Below the pieces are notes generated by a model. That model worked only from the letters and a program-made list of their open reading frames with translations. It was not told where the DNA came from and made no database searches. A stretch of 64,000 nt of DNA from assembly GCA_002426195.1 (NCBI GenBank), contig DIOT01000005.1:96164-160163 (forward strand). The letters are read 5' to 3'. The position numbers and the translations under genes were made by a program. The stretch is from Bacteroidales bacterium UBA5507. GTDB lineage: Bacteria; Bacteroidota; Bacteroidia; Bacteroidales; Lentimicrobiaceae. Each line of letters opens with the position of its first letter. The first letter of the stretch is position 1. Of this stretch, positions 9,135-18,618 are shown piece by piece.

Positions 9135-9533
9135 TTAGCTAATGTAACATAAAACCTCGCCACCAATATGAAGCGTTCTTGCTTCCTTGTCGGTCATTAA
9201 ACCACGGCTAGTTGATAATATAGCAATACCGAGTCCGTTAAGTACACGTGGAAGCTCATCAGTTCCAGCATAACGACGTAAACCTGGTTTGCTTACTCTT
9301 TCAAGTTTGCTAATAGCCGGCACCTTACTGACAGGATGATATTTCAAAGCTATCTTTATGATTCCGGGGAAGTTTTCATCCTCAAACTTGTAGTTTAATA
9401 TATAACCCTTATCAAAGAGTATCTTGGTGATCTCCTTCTTAATTCTTGAAGAAGGAATTTCCACGATACGGTGGTTAGCCATCACGGCGTTCCTTAACCG
9501 GGTCAGGTAATCTGCAATAGGATCTGTTACCAT
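9135..9533 (-). CDS. rpsH: 30S ribosomal protein S8
   Basis: 132 residues; starts MVTDPIADYLTRLRNAVMAN and ends ILSTSRGLMTDKEARTLHIG plus a short tail, both diagnostic. S8 binds the central domain of 16S rRNA and, in E. coli, represses the spc operon. It follows rpsN. Confidence 0.98.
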   Translation of the reverse strand: MVTDPIADYLTRLRNAVMANHRIVEIPSSRIKKEITKILFDKGYILNYKFEDENFPGIIKIALKYHPVSKVPAISKLERVSKPGLRRYAGTDELPRVLNGLGIAILSTSRGLMTDKEARTLHIGGEVLCYIS

Positions 9534-9572
9534 TTTATCCTCTAATATTATTGTTTGTTATAATGTTTTTTC

Positions 9573-9842
9573 TTACCAGCTTGATTTCTTAATGCCAGGG
9601 ATTGCGCCATTTAAAGCCATAAACCTGAAATTAATACGTGAAATACCAAACTGACGCATATATCCTTTAGGACGACCAGTCATTTTGCAACGATTGTGTA
9701 AACGTACCGGTGATGCATTCTTTGGAAGTTTCTGCAATCCGATATAATCACCGGCTGCTTTCAGTTCTGCACGTTTGGCAGCGTATTTGGCAACAAGACG
9801 TTCTCTTTTACGTTCTCTTGCTTTGATAGATTCTTTTGCCAT
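9573..9842 (-). CDS. rpsN: 30S ribosomal protein S14, zinc-free form
   Basis: The ATG at 9840-9842 gives an 89-residue protein beginning MAKESIKARERKRERLVAKY; the frame is open further upstream, but only inside rplE. The C-terminal half (NRCKMTGRPKGYMRQFGISR) is S14. Just one cysteine is present, so this is the long zinc-independent class. It begins one base after the rplE stop codon. Confidence 0.96.
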   Translation of the reverse strand: MAKESIKARERKRERLVAKYAAKRAELKAAGDYIGLQKLPKNASPVRLHNRCKMTGRPKGYMRQFGISRINFRFMALNGAIPGIKKSSW

Positions 9843-9843
9843 A

Positions 9844-10404
9844 TTATTGTTTATTCTGATTTTTAAATGGTAAACCAAATTCTTTCATCAGTGCAAGACA
9901 CTCCTGATCGTTACGTGCGGTAGTTACGAAAGTAATATCCATACCGTTGATTTTCGCAACCTTGTCCATTTGGATTTCCGGGAATATAATTTGCTCTGTA
10001 ACCCCTAAAGTGTAGTTACCACGGCCATCAAAACCCTTCTCATTAATCCCACGGAAGTCTCTGATACGAGGAATAGCAACAGAAACAAGTCTGTCAAGAA
10101 ATTCGTACATTCTATCGCCACGTAGTGTAACCCTAACTCCGATAGGCATACCACGGCGGAGTTTGAAGTTAGAAATATCCTTCTTTGATTTCGTAGCAAC
10201 AGCCCTTTGTCCGGTTATTGAAGTGAGTTCAGTTACTCCGGCATCAATAAGCTTTTTATCGGCTATTGCGGTACCTAAGCCCTGGTTTACACAAATCTTG
10301 AGTAACCTGGGAACTTCCATAATTGTTTTATACTTGAACTGTTCGGTCAAAGCGGGAACAATTTCTTTAGTATATTTATCTTTTAAGCGTGGTGAATAGT
10401 TCAT
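9844..10404 (-). CDS. rplE: 50S ribosomal protein L5
   Basis: 5S rRNA-binding protein of the central protuberance, 186 residues. Motifs PRLLKICVNQGLG and RGDRMYEFLDRLVSVAIPRI are typical. Its start overlaps the rplX stop by one base, indicating coupled translation. Confidence 0.97.
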   Translation of the reverse strand: MNYSPRLKDKYTKEIVPALTEQFKYKTIMEVPRLLKICVNQGLGTAIADKKLIDAGVTELTSITGQRAVATKSKKDISNFKLRRGMPIGVRVTLRGDRMYEFLDRLVSVAIPRIRDFRGINEKGFDGRGNYTLGVTEQIIFPEIQMDKVAKINGMDITFVTTARNDQECLALMKEFGLPFKNQNKQ

Positions 10405-10727
10405 TACTTAATTACCTCCCCCGACTTTTTTGAATAACGTACTGATTTATTGGTCTTGGTGTCAACTTTACGGCCAACTCTTGTTGGTTTACCGGTATTA
10501 TCAACAACCATAAGATTTGATATATGAATACCGGCCTCTTTCTTTACAATACCACCCTGAGTATTTTTAGCATTGGGCTTGGTACTTTTCGACATCATGT
10601 TTACTCCTTCAACAATAGCATACAATTTTTCAGTATCTACTTCAAGGACTTTACCCTGCTTGCCTTTTGAGTCACCGGCTATAACCTTCACGGTGTCGCC
10701 TTTCTTTATATTTAACTTTGTGCTCAT
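10404..10727 (-). CDS. rplX: 50S ribosomal protein L24
   Basis: Assembly-initiating large-subunit protein, 107 residues, with an N-terminal KOW motif (KKGDTVKVIAGDSKGKQGKV). It lies between rplN and rplE. Confidence 0.97.
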   Translation of the reverse strand: MSTKLNIKKGDTVKVIAGDSKGKQGKVLEVDTEKLYAIVEGVNMMSKSTKPNAKNTQGGIVKKEAGIHISNLMVVDNTGKPTRVGRKVDTKTNKSVRYSKKSGEVIK

Positions 10728-10738
10728 AGTTTGGTCAA

Positions 10739-11107
10739 TTAAAGCACCTCAGGTGCTAATGAAACAATCTTCATGTATTGTTTTTCGCGAAGTTCACGGG
10801 CCACCGGACCAAAGATACGGGTTCCTGTCATTTCGCCGGCATTGTTAAGCAACACTACAGCGTTGTCATCAAACCGGATATAAGATCCATCATTACGACG
10901 GATTTCCTTTTTGGTTCTTACCACCACAGCTTTAGCAACAGTACCTTTTTTAATGTTTCCTGATGGGAGAGCATTTTTCACGGTAACTACTATTTTATCG
11001 CCGATAGAGGCATATTTTTTACGGGTTCCACCCAGTACCCGGATGCACAGAACTTCTTTAGCTCCGCTATTATCTGCAACCGTAAGACGTGATTCCTGTT
11101 GTATCAT
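10739..11107 (-). CDS. rplN: 50S ribosomal protein L14
   Basis: 122 residues, the standard length; starts MIQQESRLTVADNSGAKEVL and ends with the conserved REKQYMKIVSLAPEVL. It helps form a subunit bridge. It starts two bases after the rpsQ stop. Confidence 0.98.
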   Translation of the reverse strand: MIQQESRLTVADNSGAKEVLCIRVLGGTRKKYASIGDKIVVTVKNALPSGNIKKGTVAKAVVVRTKKEIRRNDGSYIRFDDNAVVLLNNAGEMTGTRIFGPVARELREKQYMKIVSLAPEVL

Positions 11108-11109
11108 AA

Positions 11110-11367
11110 TTACTTAGCTCTTTCAATTATTTCAACTAATCTCCAGCATTTATTCTTGCTCAGGGGACGTGTTTCGGCTATACGAACAGTGTCGCCTATA
11201 TTGCAGTCGTTTTTCTCATCGTGAGCAGCAAATTTGGAGGTTTTCTTTACAAACTTACCATATTTTGCGTGTTTTTCGCGGCGCTCAACCTGTACGGTGA
11301 TGGTTTTTTCCATTTTATTGCTTACCACCACGCCAATTCTTTCTTTTCTAAGATTTCTTGTTTCCAT
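11110..11367 (-). CDS. rpsQ: 30S ribosomal protein S17
   Basis: 85-residue OB-fold protein that binds 16S rRNA early in assembly. It carries RIGVVVSNKMEKTITVQVER and the tail GDTVRIAETRPLSKNKCWRL. It lies between rpmC and rplN. Confidence 0.97.
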   Translation of the reverse strand: METRNLRKERIGVVVSNKMEKTITVQVERREKHAKYGKFVKKTSKFAAHDEKNDCNIGDTVRIAETRPLSKNKCWRLVEIIERAK

Positions 11368-11382
11368 AGATCTTTCTCCCGA

Positions 11383-11613
11383 TTATTTATTTACAGTAGC
11401 ATTTGACTGAGCCTGTGTTGCTTCATTAGCATTGCGTTTATGCAATTCTGTAAGCATACGGGCAACTGTTCTACGGTATGACTTAATCTTATTTGGGTTC
11501 TCAAGAGGAGACACAGCATGGTTTAGTCTTAGCTTATCGAGCTGTTTGCGTTGTTCTTCGAGCCGCTCAATCAGCTCAGCTTTTGAAAGCTCTCTAATGA
11601 CTTCTTGTTTCAT
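11383..11613 (-). CDS. rpmC: 50S ribosomal protein L29
   Basis: 76-residue two-helix protein at the peptide exit tunnel, part of the docking site for trigger factor and SRP. Sequence core: QLDKLRLNHAVSPLENPNKI and YRRTVARMLTELHKRN. It lies between rplP and rpsQ. Confidence 0.96.
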   Translation of the reverse strand: MKQEVIRELSKAELIERLEEQRKQLDKLRLNHAVSPLENPNKIKSYRRTVARMLTELHKRNANEATQAQSNATVNK

Positions 11614-11620
11614 CGTTGCT

Positions 11621-12049
11621 TTATATTGATTCTTCTACGTAATCTCTTCTTACAATAAATTTGGTAGCAACCGGTAATTTCTGAGCAGCCAAACGTAAAG
11701 CTTCTTTTGCTACTTCTTCAGGAACTCCTTCTGCTTCAAACAATATACGTCCCGGGCTTACACGTGCTACAAAATATTCGGGTGCACCTTTACCTTTACC
11801 CATACGTACTTCGGCAGGTTTCTTCGTTACGGGTTTATCCGGAAATATACGAATCCATATCTGTCCCTCACGTTTCATATGACGGCTAACCGCCTGACGT
11901 GCTGCCTCTATCTGTCTGCCGGTAATCCAGGCTTCTTCCAGGGTTTTGATTCCAAAAGATCCAAATGAAAGTTCTGCTCCACGTTTAGTGTTGCCTTTCA
12001 TTTTGCCCTTCTGCATTTTCCTGTACTTAGTTTTCTTTGGCTGTAACAT
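11621..12049 (-). CDS. rplP: 50S ribosomal protein L16
   Basis: 142 residues; starts MLQPKKTKYRKMQKGKMKGN and contains RQAVSRHMKREGQIWIRIFP and MGKGKGAPEYFVARVSPGRI. L16 shapes the A-site tRNA binding region. It follows rpsC. Confidence 0.98.
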   Translation of the reverse strand: MLQPKKTKYRKMQKGKMKGNTKRGAELSFGSFGIKTLEEAWITGRQIEAARQAVSRHMKREGQIWIRIFPDKPVTKKPAEVRMGKGKGAPEYFVARVSPGRILFEAEGVPEEVAKEALRLAAQKLPVATKFIVRRDYVEESI

Positions 12050-12090
12050 TATTACAAAATATTGATCGGATTGTTACTTAATCTATTACT

Positions 12091-12870
12091 TTACTTTTTA
12101 GAACGGTCTCTTCCACCTTCACGGTTACCACCCGGCCTACCTGAACGAGATGGTCTTCCACCTTCACGTCTCTGACCCATAGGTTTATCACCACGACCCA
12201 TTCCTGCAACGTTAGCGCTTTCAACACTAGGTACCAGTTCGGGTTTTCCGTAAATCTCACCTTTACAAATCCACACTTTTATACCTATACGTCCATATGT
12301 AGTATGAGCTTCGGCTAAAGCGTAGTCGATATCGGCTCTCAGTGTGTGCAGAGGAGTACGACCTTCTTTAATCATCTCACGACGGGCCATTTCAGCACCT
12401 GCCAATCGACCTGATATGTGAACCTTAATACCTTCTGCTCCAATACGCATGGTTCCTGCAATTGCAGTCTTTATTGCCCTGCGATAGGAAATACGACCTT
12501 CAATCTGACGGGCAATTGTACTGGCAACAATAGCTGCATCCATTTCGGGGCGCTTAATCTCAGAAATGTTGATTTGGATTTCTTTTTTAGTGATCTTTTT
12601 CAGCTCTTCTTTAAGCTTATCAACTTCCTGGCCGCCTTTTCCAATAATGATTCCCGGACGGGCAGTATGTATAGTTACGGTAACCAGTTTGAGGGTGCGT
12701 TCAATAACAATCTTTGAAACACCGGCCTTCGATAAACGAGCATTAAGATAATTACGAATCTGATCGTCTTCTACCAGTTTGTTTTCGAAACTTTTTCCAC
12801 CATACCAGTTGGAATCCCATCCTCTGATGATGCCTAACCTGTTACCTATTGGATTTGTTTTTTGTCCCAT
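12091..12870 (-). CDS. rpsC: 30S ribosomal protein S3
   Basis: 259 residues. N-terminal KH domain (GIIIGKGGQEVDKLKEELKK) and C-terminal domain (GRLAGAEMARREMIKEGRTP); S3 lines the mRNA entry channel. The last ~35 residues are a Gly/Arg-rich tail (REGGRPSRSGRPGGNREGG) longer than in E. coli S3 (233 aa). It lies between rplV and rplP. Confidence 0.97.
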   Translation of the reverse strand: MGQKTNPIGNRLGIIRGWDSNWYGGKSFENKLVEDDQIRNYLNARLSKAGVSKIVIERTLKLVTVTIHTARPGIIIGKGGQEVDKLKEELKKITKKEIQINISEIKRPEMDAAIVASTIARQIEGRISYRRAIKTAIAGTMRIGAEGIKVHISGRLAGAEMARREMIKEGRTPLHTLRADIDYALAEAHTTYGRIGIKVWICKGEIYGKPELVPSVESANVAGMGRGDKPMGQRREGGRPSRSGRPGGNREGGRDRSKK

Positions 12871-12919
12871 TCAACAAAATATTATTTAGTTGTTTAAAGC
12901 CTGCTATGCAGATATTCAA

Positions 12920-13321
12920 TTATTCGGTTACTCTGTTATCAATTACAATACTAACATGATTTGAGCGTTTGCGAATGCGGTGTGCTCTACCTTGTGGTGC
13001 AGTCCTGATTCTCTTGAGTGAACGGCCTCCGTCAACACCAACTGATTTAATATACAGATTAGCGTTTTCCATGCGGATACCTTCATTTTTGGCCTGCCAA
13101 TTAGCAAGTGCTGAAAGAACAAGCTTGTGCATACGCTTGCTAGCTTCCTGAGGTGCCATGTGAAGTACATGTAATGCAAGCTCAACTTTCATTCCGCGTA
13201 CCATATCGGCAACAAGGCGCATCTTACGTGGTGAAGTAGGAACATTGTTCAATTTTGCAAAAGTTTCCTTCTTCTTAGCCTCTTTGATCATTTCGGCTCT
13301 ATTGTGTTTACGTGATCCCAT
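12920..13321 (-). CDS. rplV: 50S ribosomal protein L22
   Basis: 133 residues. The core (LNNVPTSPRKMRLVADMVRG onward) is standard L22, whose beta-hairpin lines the exit tunnel; the first ~23 residues are a charged extension beyond the 110-residue E. coli protein. It lies between rpsS and rpsC. Confidence 0.97.
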   Translation of the reverse strand: MGSRKHNRAEMIKEAKKKETFAKLNNVPTSPRKMRLVADMVRGMKVELALHVLHMAPQEASKRMHKLVLSALANWQAKNEGIRMENANLYIKSVGVDGGRSLKRIRTAPQGRAHRIRKRSNHVSIVIDNRVTE

Positions 13322-13336
13322 TGCTATATTCTTTCT

Positions 13337-13615
13337 TTATTTTTTACCTTTATCTTTACTACCGGCGTGACCTCTGAATATACGGGTTGGAGAAAATTCA
13401 CCAAACTTGTGACCAACCATATTTTCAGTAACATACACCGGAATGAACTTGTTACCATTGTGCACTGCAATTGTTTGCCCTACAAAATCAGGAGAAATCA
13501 TTGATGCGCGTGACCAGGTTTTAATAACAACCTTCTTATTGGATGCAACAGCGTCCAATACTTTTTTCTCAAGTTTATAGTCTATATAAGGACCTTTTTT
13601 TAACGAACGGCTCAT
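13337..13615 (-). CDS. rpsS: 30S ribosomal protein S19
   Basis: 92 residues; starts MSRSLKKGPYIDYKLEKKVL and ends GEFSPTRIFRGHAGSKDKGK, both typical. S19 is a head protein next to S13. It lies between rplB and rplV. Confidence 0.98.
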   Translation of the reverse strand: MSRSLKKGPYIDYKLEKKVLDAVASNKKVVIKTWSRASMISPDFVGQTIAVHNGNKFIPVYVTENMVGHKFGEFSPTRIFRGHAGSKDKGKK

Positions 13616-13638
13616 ATTAAAATACTGTTTATGATCAA

Positions 13639-14463
13639 TTATTTCTTCCTTCTTTCAATGATATACTTATTGGAAGCTTTCTTCGGATAACGAGTCTTGT
13701 AACCCTTAGCCGGGATACCCTTACGTGATCTTGGATGTCCTCCTGAAGCTCTTCCTTCACCACCACCCATCGGGTGATCAACAGGGTTCATAACAACTGC
13801 ACGTGTGCGTGGACGACGTCCAAACCAGCGTGAGCGACCGGCCTTACCGGAAACTTCAAGGTTATGCTCTGTATTTGAAACCATTCCGATTGTAGCTCTA
13901 CATGCCTGCAGTATCATCCTGGTTTCACCTGAAGGCAGTTTAATGATTGCAAATTTACCATCGCGCGACATAAGTTGTGCTGAAGAACCTGCACTGCGTG
14001 CCATCTTTGCACCCTGACCCGGGCGTAGTTCAATATTGTGAATCACTGTACCGAAAGGAATTTCACTTAGATAAAGTGTATTGCCTATTTCGGGTTGCGC
14101 TCCTTTTCCTGATACAATTTGTTGACCAACTTTAAGGCCGTTAGGTGCAACAATATATCTCTTCTCGCCATCGGCATAGAATAGTAAAGCTATGCGGGCT
14201 GTGCGATTAGGATCGTATTCAATACTCTGAACAGTTGCCGGAATATTTTCTTTATCACGTTTGAAATCGATGATACGATATTTCTGTTTGTGACCGCCAC
14301 CTATCGACCTTACGGTCATTTTACCATCATTATTTCTCCCACCTGATTTCTTCTGAGAAACCAGCAGGCTTTTCTCCGGACTGGTGGCTGTTATGTCATC
14401 CAGGGCGCTAATCAATTTGAAGCGCTGACTTGAAGTGGTCGGTTTGAATTTCTTTAAAGCCAT
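13639..14463 (-). CDS. rplB: 50S ribosomal protein L2
   Basis: 274 residues. OB-fold and SH3-like domains with the conserved loop MNPVDHPMGGGEGRA near the C-terminus; the Asp-His pair needed for peptidyl-transferase assembly is kept, while the second His of the E. coli loop (DHPHGGG) is Met here. It lies between rplW and rpsS. Confidence 0.98.
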   Translation of the reverse strand: MALKKFKPTTSSQRFKLISALDDITATSPEKSLLVSQKKSGGRNNDGKMTVRSIGGGHKQKYRIIDFKRDKENIPATVQSIEYDPNRTARIALLFYADGEKRYIVAPNGLKVGQQIVSGKGAQPEIGNTLYLSEIPFGTVIHNIELRPGQGAKMARSAGSSAQLMSRDGKFAIIKLPSGETRMILQACRATIGMVSNTEHNLEVSGKAGRSRWFGRRPRTRAVVMNPVDHPMGGGEGRASGGHPRSRKGIPAKGYKTRYPKKASNKYIIERRKK

Positions 14464-14468
14464 TATCT

Positions 14469-14759
14469 TTAAATATTGCTATAAAAATCAATTGTTTCAC
14501 CTTCAGCTAATGTTACGATAGCTTTCTTATATGAACCAGAGGTTCCTTTTACGATACCGGTTTTGGTATAACGGCTTTTAAATTTGCCGTCGTAGTTCAT
14601 AGTTTTTACTTCCCTAACATCAACCCCGTATAATTCCTCTACTGCTTTCTTTATCTGCAGCTTATTTGAGTCCCTCTTTACGATGAACCCATAACGGTGG
14701 AGCTTATCACCCAAGGCTGTCATCTTTTCCGTAACTACCGGCTTAATTATGATTCCCAT
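14469..14759 (-). CDS. rplW: 50S ribosomal protein L23
   Basis: 96 residues; IIKPVVTEKMTALGDKLHRY and KAVEELYGVDVREVKTMNYD identify L23, the main docking protein for trigger factor at the exit tunnel. It precedes rplB by 5 bases. Confidence 0.97.
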   Translation of the reverse strand: MGIIIKPVVTEKMTALGDKLHRYGFIVKRDSNKLQIKKAVEELYGVDVREVKTMNYDGKFKSRYTKTGIVKGTSGSYKKAIVTLAEGETIDFYSNI

Positions 14760-14806
14760 CGTTCTTTCTATTAATGGTTGTTAATCTCAGCGCTTATTGC
14801 GGTGAA

Positions 14807-15436
14807 TTAAATTTGAAAAACTTTTTCTATTTCTGCAACCGACCCTTCGAGAATAATCAGATTATGAGCACGAAGAATTTCGTATGTATTTAAATCAGAG
14901 GCTCTTAGTACTCTAGCCTGTTTTAGGTTACGAGCCGACAAATATATGGCTTTATTGCTCTCCCTCAACACCATAAGGGTCTTTTTGCCATTGAGTTTCA
15001 GGTTTTCAAGTATTTCAAGAAACTGTTTTGTCTTTGGCTTCTCTATGGTTATGTCTTCCAAAACAACTATGCTATTATTTTTAGCTTTATAGCTCAGAGC
15101 CGACATACGGGCCAATTGTTTCAGTTTATGATTGAGTTTAAAGCTATAATCTCTTGGGCGAGGGCCAAATACTCTGGCACCACCTCTCATAAGAGGAGAC
15201 TTTATACTACCTGCTCTTGCTCCGCCGGTTCCTTTTTGCTTTTTCAGTTTTCGGGTACTTCCTGAAACTGTAGATTTTTCCTTCGAACTGTGCGTACCCT
15301 GACGTTGGTTAGCAAGATATTGCTTTGCATCAAGATAGATGGCGTGATCGTTGGGCTCGATGTTAAAGATCGAATCGCTAAGGGTTACTGTCTTGGCAGT
15401 TTTTTCTCCCTTTATATTATAAACTTCTAGCTCCAT
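14807..15436 (-). CDS. rplD: 50S ribosomal protein L4
   Basis: 209 residues; contains the tunnel-loop region KQKGTGGARAGSIKSPLMRG, typical of L4, and the C-terminal LIILEGSVAEIEKVF. L4 represses the S10 operon in E. coli; whether it does so here cannot be seen. Its start overlaps the rplC stop by 10 bases. Confidence 0.97.
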   Translation of the reverse strand: MELEVYNIKGEKTAKTVTLSDSIFNIEPNDHAIYLDAKQYLANQRQGTHSSKEKSTVSGSTRKLKKQKGTGGARAGSIKSPLMRGGARVFGPRPRDYSFKLNHKLKQLARMSALSYKAKNNSIVVLEDITIEKPKTKQFLEILENLKLNGKKTLMVLRESNKAIYLSARNLKQARVLRASDLNTYEILRAHNLIILEGSVAEIEKVFQI

Positions 15437-16056
15437 CTTTCAATAATTACATATGATCCATTAGCTCCGGGAACACCTCCCTTTACCAATAACAGATTCT
15501 TGTCCTTTACTATTTTTACTATCTGAAGATTAATCAACTTTCTTCTCTTGTTGCCCATCTGGCCTGCCATTCTTATTCCTTTAAATACTCGTGATGGCCA
15601 TGAGGATGCACCAACTGATCCGGGTGCTCTGAGCCTGTTGTGCTGTCCGTGAGTTTTACCACCAACACCATTAAAATTATGGCGACGAACTACACCCTGG
15701 AATCCTTTACCCTTGGTAGTTCCAACAACATCAATATACTCACCTTCAACGAATACATCAACACCAACCATTTCACCAAATTTTTTCTGGTGACCTGCTT
15801 CAAAACGTGTAAACTCTACAAGCTTTCTCTTTGGTGTAACTCCAGCTTTCTCAAAATGGCCTTTCTCGGCTTTATTTGTATGCTTTTCCTTCTTTTCCTC
15901 GTAAGCAAGCTGAATGGCATCATATCCATCAACTTCTTTTGTCCTGATCTGTGTGACAAAACAAGGGCCGGCTTCTATGACCGTTACTGGTATATTCTTG
16001 CCATTTGCATCGAATACACTGGTCATTCCGATTTTTTTTCCTATAATTCCTGACAT
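15427..16056 (-). CDS. rplC: 50S ribosomal protein L3
   Basis: 209 residues; starts MSGIIGKKIGMTSVFDANGK and carries GKGFQGVVRRHNFNGVGGKT and the loop HGQHNRLRAPGSVGASSWPS reaching the peptidyl-transferase centre. It lies between rpsJ and rplD. Confidence 0.98.
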   Translation of the reverse strand: MSGIIGKKIGMTSVFDANGKNIPVTVIEAGPCFVTQIRTKEVDGYDAIQLAYEEKKEKHTNKAEKGHFEKAGVTPKRKLVEFTRFEAGHQKKFGEMVGVDVFVEGEYIDVVGTTKGKGFQGVVRRHNFNGVGGKTHGQHNRLRAPGSVGASSWPSRVFKGIRMAGQMGNKRRKLINLQIVKIVKDKNLLLVKGGVPGANGSYVIIERWS

Positions 16057-16123
16057 TGCAGTATCATGTTTAATTTGATGATTCTTTTTTCAAACAGCAC
16101 TCGGTGTTATTCACTGATTTGTA

Positions 16124-16429
16124 TCAGACCTTAATCTCAACTTCTACACCACTTGGTAACTCGAGCTTCATCAAAGCATCGATTGTCTTACTTGTGGTAC
16201 TATAAATATCGAGTAAGCGTTTGTATGAATTTAGCTCGAACTGCTCTCTCGATTTCTTATTGACAAAGGTTGACCTCAACACAGTGTAGATCTTCTTATT
16301 GGTTGGTAATGGAATAGGTCCGTTTACCACTGCACCGGTTGATTTTACGGTCTTAACGATCTTTTCTGCTGATTTATCAACCAGGCTGTGATCGTACGAT
16401 TTCAGTTTAATTCTGATCCTTTGGCTCAC
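16124..16429 (-). CDS. rpsJ: 30S ribosomal protein S10 (NusE)
   Basis: 101 residues; SQRIRIKLKSYDHSLVDKSA and VNGPIPLPTNKKIYTVLRS are S10, which also serves in transcription antitermination as NusE. The start codon is GTG (16427-16429 complement), fixed by the conserved N-terminus. It follows fusA with no tuf gene between them. Confidence 0.97.
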   Translation of the reverse strand: MSQRIRIKLKSYDHSLVDKSAEKIVKTVKSTGAVVNGPIPLPTNKKIYTVLRSTFVNKKSREQFELNSYKRLLDIYSTTSKTIDALMKLELPSGVEVEIKV

Positions 16430-16461
16430 TTTACTTTGAGTTTATTGATTTAATCTTTACT

Positions 16462-18570
16462 TTATTTTATAAGATATCCTTTAATCTTGTATATTATATC
16501 GTCAGTCATTGACTTCGGTAATTCGGCATAATGTGAAAACTCCATACTTGAATTACCACGCCCCGACGTTATTGTACGTAAACTTGTTACATATCCAAAC
16601 ATCTCAGCTAAAGGAACGTGTGCTTTAACTATCTGATAACGATTCTTGTGTTCAATTCCCTCTACACTGGCTCTGCGCTTATTAAGATCACTGGTTATGT
16701 CACCTACATATTCATCAGGAACATTTACCTCCAAACGCATCACAGGCTCCATAAGTACGGATTTTGCTTTGCGTGCTGCTTCCTTAAACCCAACCTTTGC
16801 ACAAATCTCAAAAGCTAAAGCATCTGAATCTACCTGATGGAACGATCCGTCAATAACTCTAACTTTAAGACTTTCGAGACTAAAGCCGGCCAGAACGCCA
16901 TTCTGCATTGCAATCTTAAATCCCTTTTCAATAGCCGGCATATATTCCTTAGGAATATTTCCACCTTTAACATCATTAATAAATTGCAATCCTCTGAAAC
17001 CTTCATCAGCCGGACCCATTTCAAAGAGTATATCGGCAAACTTACCACGACCACCATGCTGTCTTTTATATACTTCACGATGCTCAATAGTTGATGTAAT
17101 TGCTTCTTTATATGCTACCTGAGGATTACCCTTATTAATTTCTATCTTAAATTCTCTTCTTAAACGATCAGTGATGATTTCTAAATGAAGTTCTCCCATA
17201 CCGCTAATTACGGTTTGACCTGTTTCCTCATCAATCTTAACATTAAATGTAGGATCTTCTTCAGCTAGCTTAATCAAAGAAGCTTCGAGTTTTTCAACAT
17301 CATCCTGAGTCTTTGGCTCAACTGCTAAATTAATAACTGGTTCGGGGAATTTGATTGCTTCAAGTACTATAGGGTGTTTTTCATCGCAAATAGTATCACC
17401 TGTACGCAACTCTTTAAAGCCAACAAGTGCAGCAATATCTCCTGCTTCAATTGATTCAAGAGGATTCTGTTTGTTAGCATTCATCTGCATTATTCTTGAA
17501 ATTCGCTCTTTCTTCTGAGTACCAGTGTTCAGAACATAACTTCCGGCAGAAAGCACACCTGAATAAACTTTTACAAAGGCTAGCCTACCAACATAAGGAT
17601 CTGTTGCTATCTTAAATACAAGACCAGCAAAAGGTTCGCTAACATCAGTTTTTCTTTCCTCTTCAGTTTCTGTCTTTGGATTAAGACCCATAACTGAAGC
17701 AATTTCAGAAGGATTTGGAAGATATGCTACAACAGCATCGATCAATGGTTGTACCCCTTTATTTCTGAAAGATGCTCCACAAAGGACCGGTGTTATTCTA
17801 TGCTCTATTGTAGCTTTGCGAATTACACGACGAATTTCTTCAGGAGTAAGTAAATTTGGGTCAACCAGAAATTTTTCAAAGAGTGATTCCTCTTCTTCAG
17901 CCACACCTTCAATTAATTTAAGACGATATTCATCAACGATCTCTTTAAGTTCGCCTGGAACCTCGGTAACTGAATATTCAGCGCCCAGCGACCCATTGTT
18001 ATCATCCCAAATAATTGCTTTATTAGTAACCAGATCAACAACCCCGGTAAAGTTCTCTTCATCACCAACAGGGATTTGAAGAACAACAGGATTAGCGCCC
18101 AGTTTATCTTTTATTTGATTAATTACTTCAAAAAAATCAGCACCGGCTCTGTCCATTTTGTTGACAAAACTGATGCGTGGAACATGATACTTATCGGCCT
18201 GTTTCCAAACTGTTTCACTTTGAGGCTCAACACCATCAACAGCACTGAATATTGCAACCGCACCATCCAGGACTCTTAATGAGCGCTCAACTTCCACAGT
18301 AAAATCAACGTGACCGGGAGTATCAATAATATTAATCTTATATTTTTCGCCACTAAAGTTCCAAAATACGGTTGTAGCAGCTGAAGTTATTGTGATACCG
18401 CGTTCCTGTTCCTGGATCATCCAGTCCATCGTTGCAGTACCTTCATGTACTTCACCAATTTTATAGTTTTGTCCTGTATAGTACAAAATACGCTCAGTCG
18501 TCGTGGTTTTACCCGCGTCGATGTGCGCCATAATGCCGATGTTGCGTGTATGTGCTAATTTTTCCGACAT
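16462..18570 (-). CDS. fusA: Elongation factor G
   Basis: 702-residue GTPase that moves tRNA and mRNA through the ribosome. G1 motif AHIDAGKTTTTERIL at the N-terminus, then DTPGHVDF and NKMDRAGADF; later domains II-V (SGMGELHLEIITDRLRREF, then ITSGRGNSSMEFSHYAELPK). It lies between rpsG and rpsJ in the fused str-S10 order. It is the standard form with no sign of a second copy here. Confidence 0.98.
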   Translation of the reverse strand: MSEKLAHTRNIGIMAHIDAGKTTTTERILYYTGQNYKIGEVHEGTATMDWMIQEQERGITITSAATTVFWNFSGEKYKINIIDTPGHVDFTVEVERSLRVLDGAVAIFSAVDGVEPQSETVWKQADKYHVPRISFVNKMDRAGADFFEVINQIKDKLGANPVVLQIPVGDEENFTGVVDLVTNKAIIWDDNNGSLGAEYSVTEVPGELKEIVDEYRLKLIEGVAEEEESLFEKFLVDPNLLTPEEIRRVIRKATIEHRITPVLCGASFRNKGVQPLIDAVVAYLPNPSEIASVMGLNPKTETEEERKTDVSEPFAGLVFKIATDPYVGRLAFVKVYSGVLSAGSYVLNTGTQKKERISRIMQMNANKQNPLESIEAGDIAALVGFKELRTGDTICDEKHPIVLEAIKFPEPVINLAVEPKTQDDVEKLEASLIKLAEEDPTFNVKIDEETGQTVISGMGELHLEIITDRLRREFKIEINKGNPQVAYKEAITSTIEHREVYKRQHGGRGKFADILFEMGPADEGFRGLQFINDVKGGNIPKEYMPAIEKGFKIAMQNGVLAGFSLESLKVRVIDGSFHQVDSDALAFEICAKVGFKEAARKAKSVLMEPVMRLEVNVPDEYVGDITSDLNKRRASVEGIEHKNRYQIVKAHVPLAEMFGYVTSLRTITSGRGNSSMEFSHYAELPKSMTDDIIYKIKGYLIK

Positions 18571-18618
18571 TCTTGTTTGTACTTTACTTTATTTGCTATA
18601 AATTGTTAGTAGATTGAA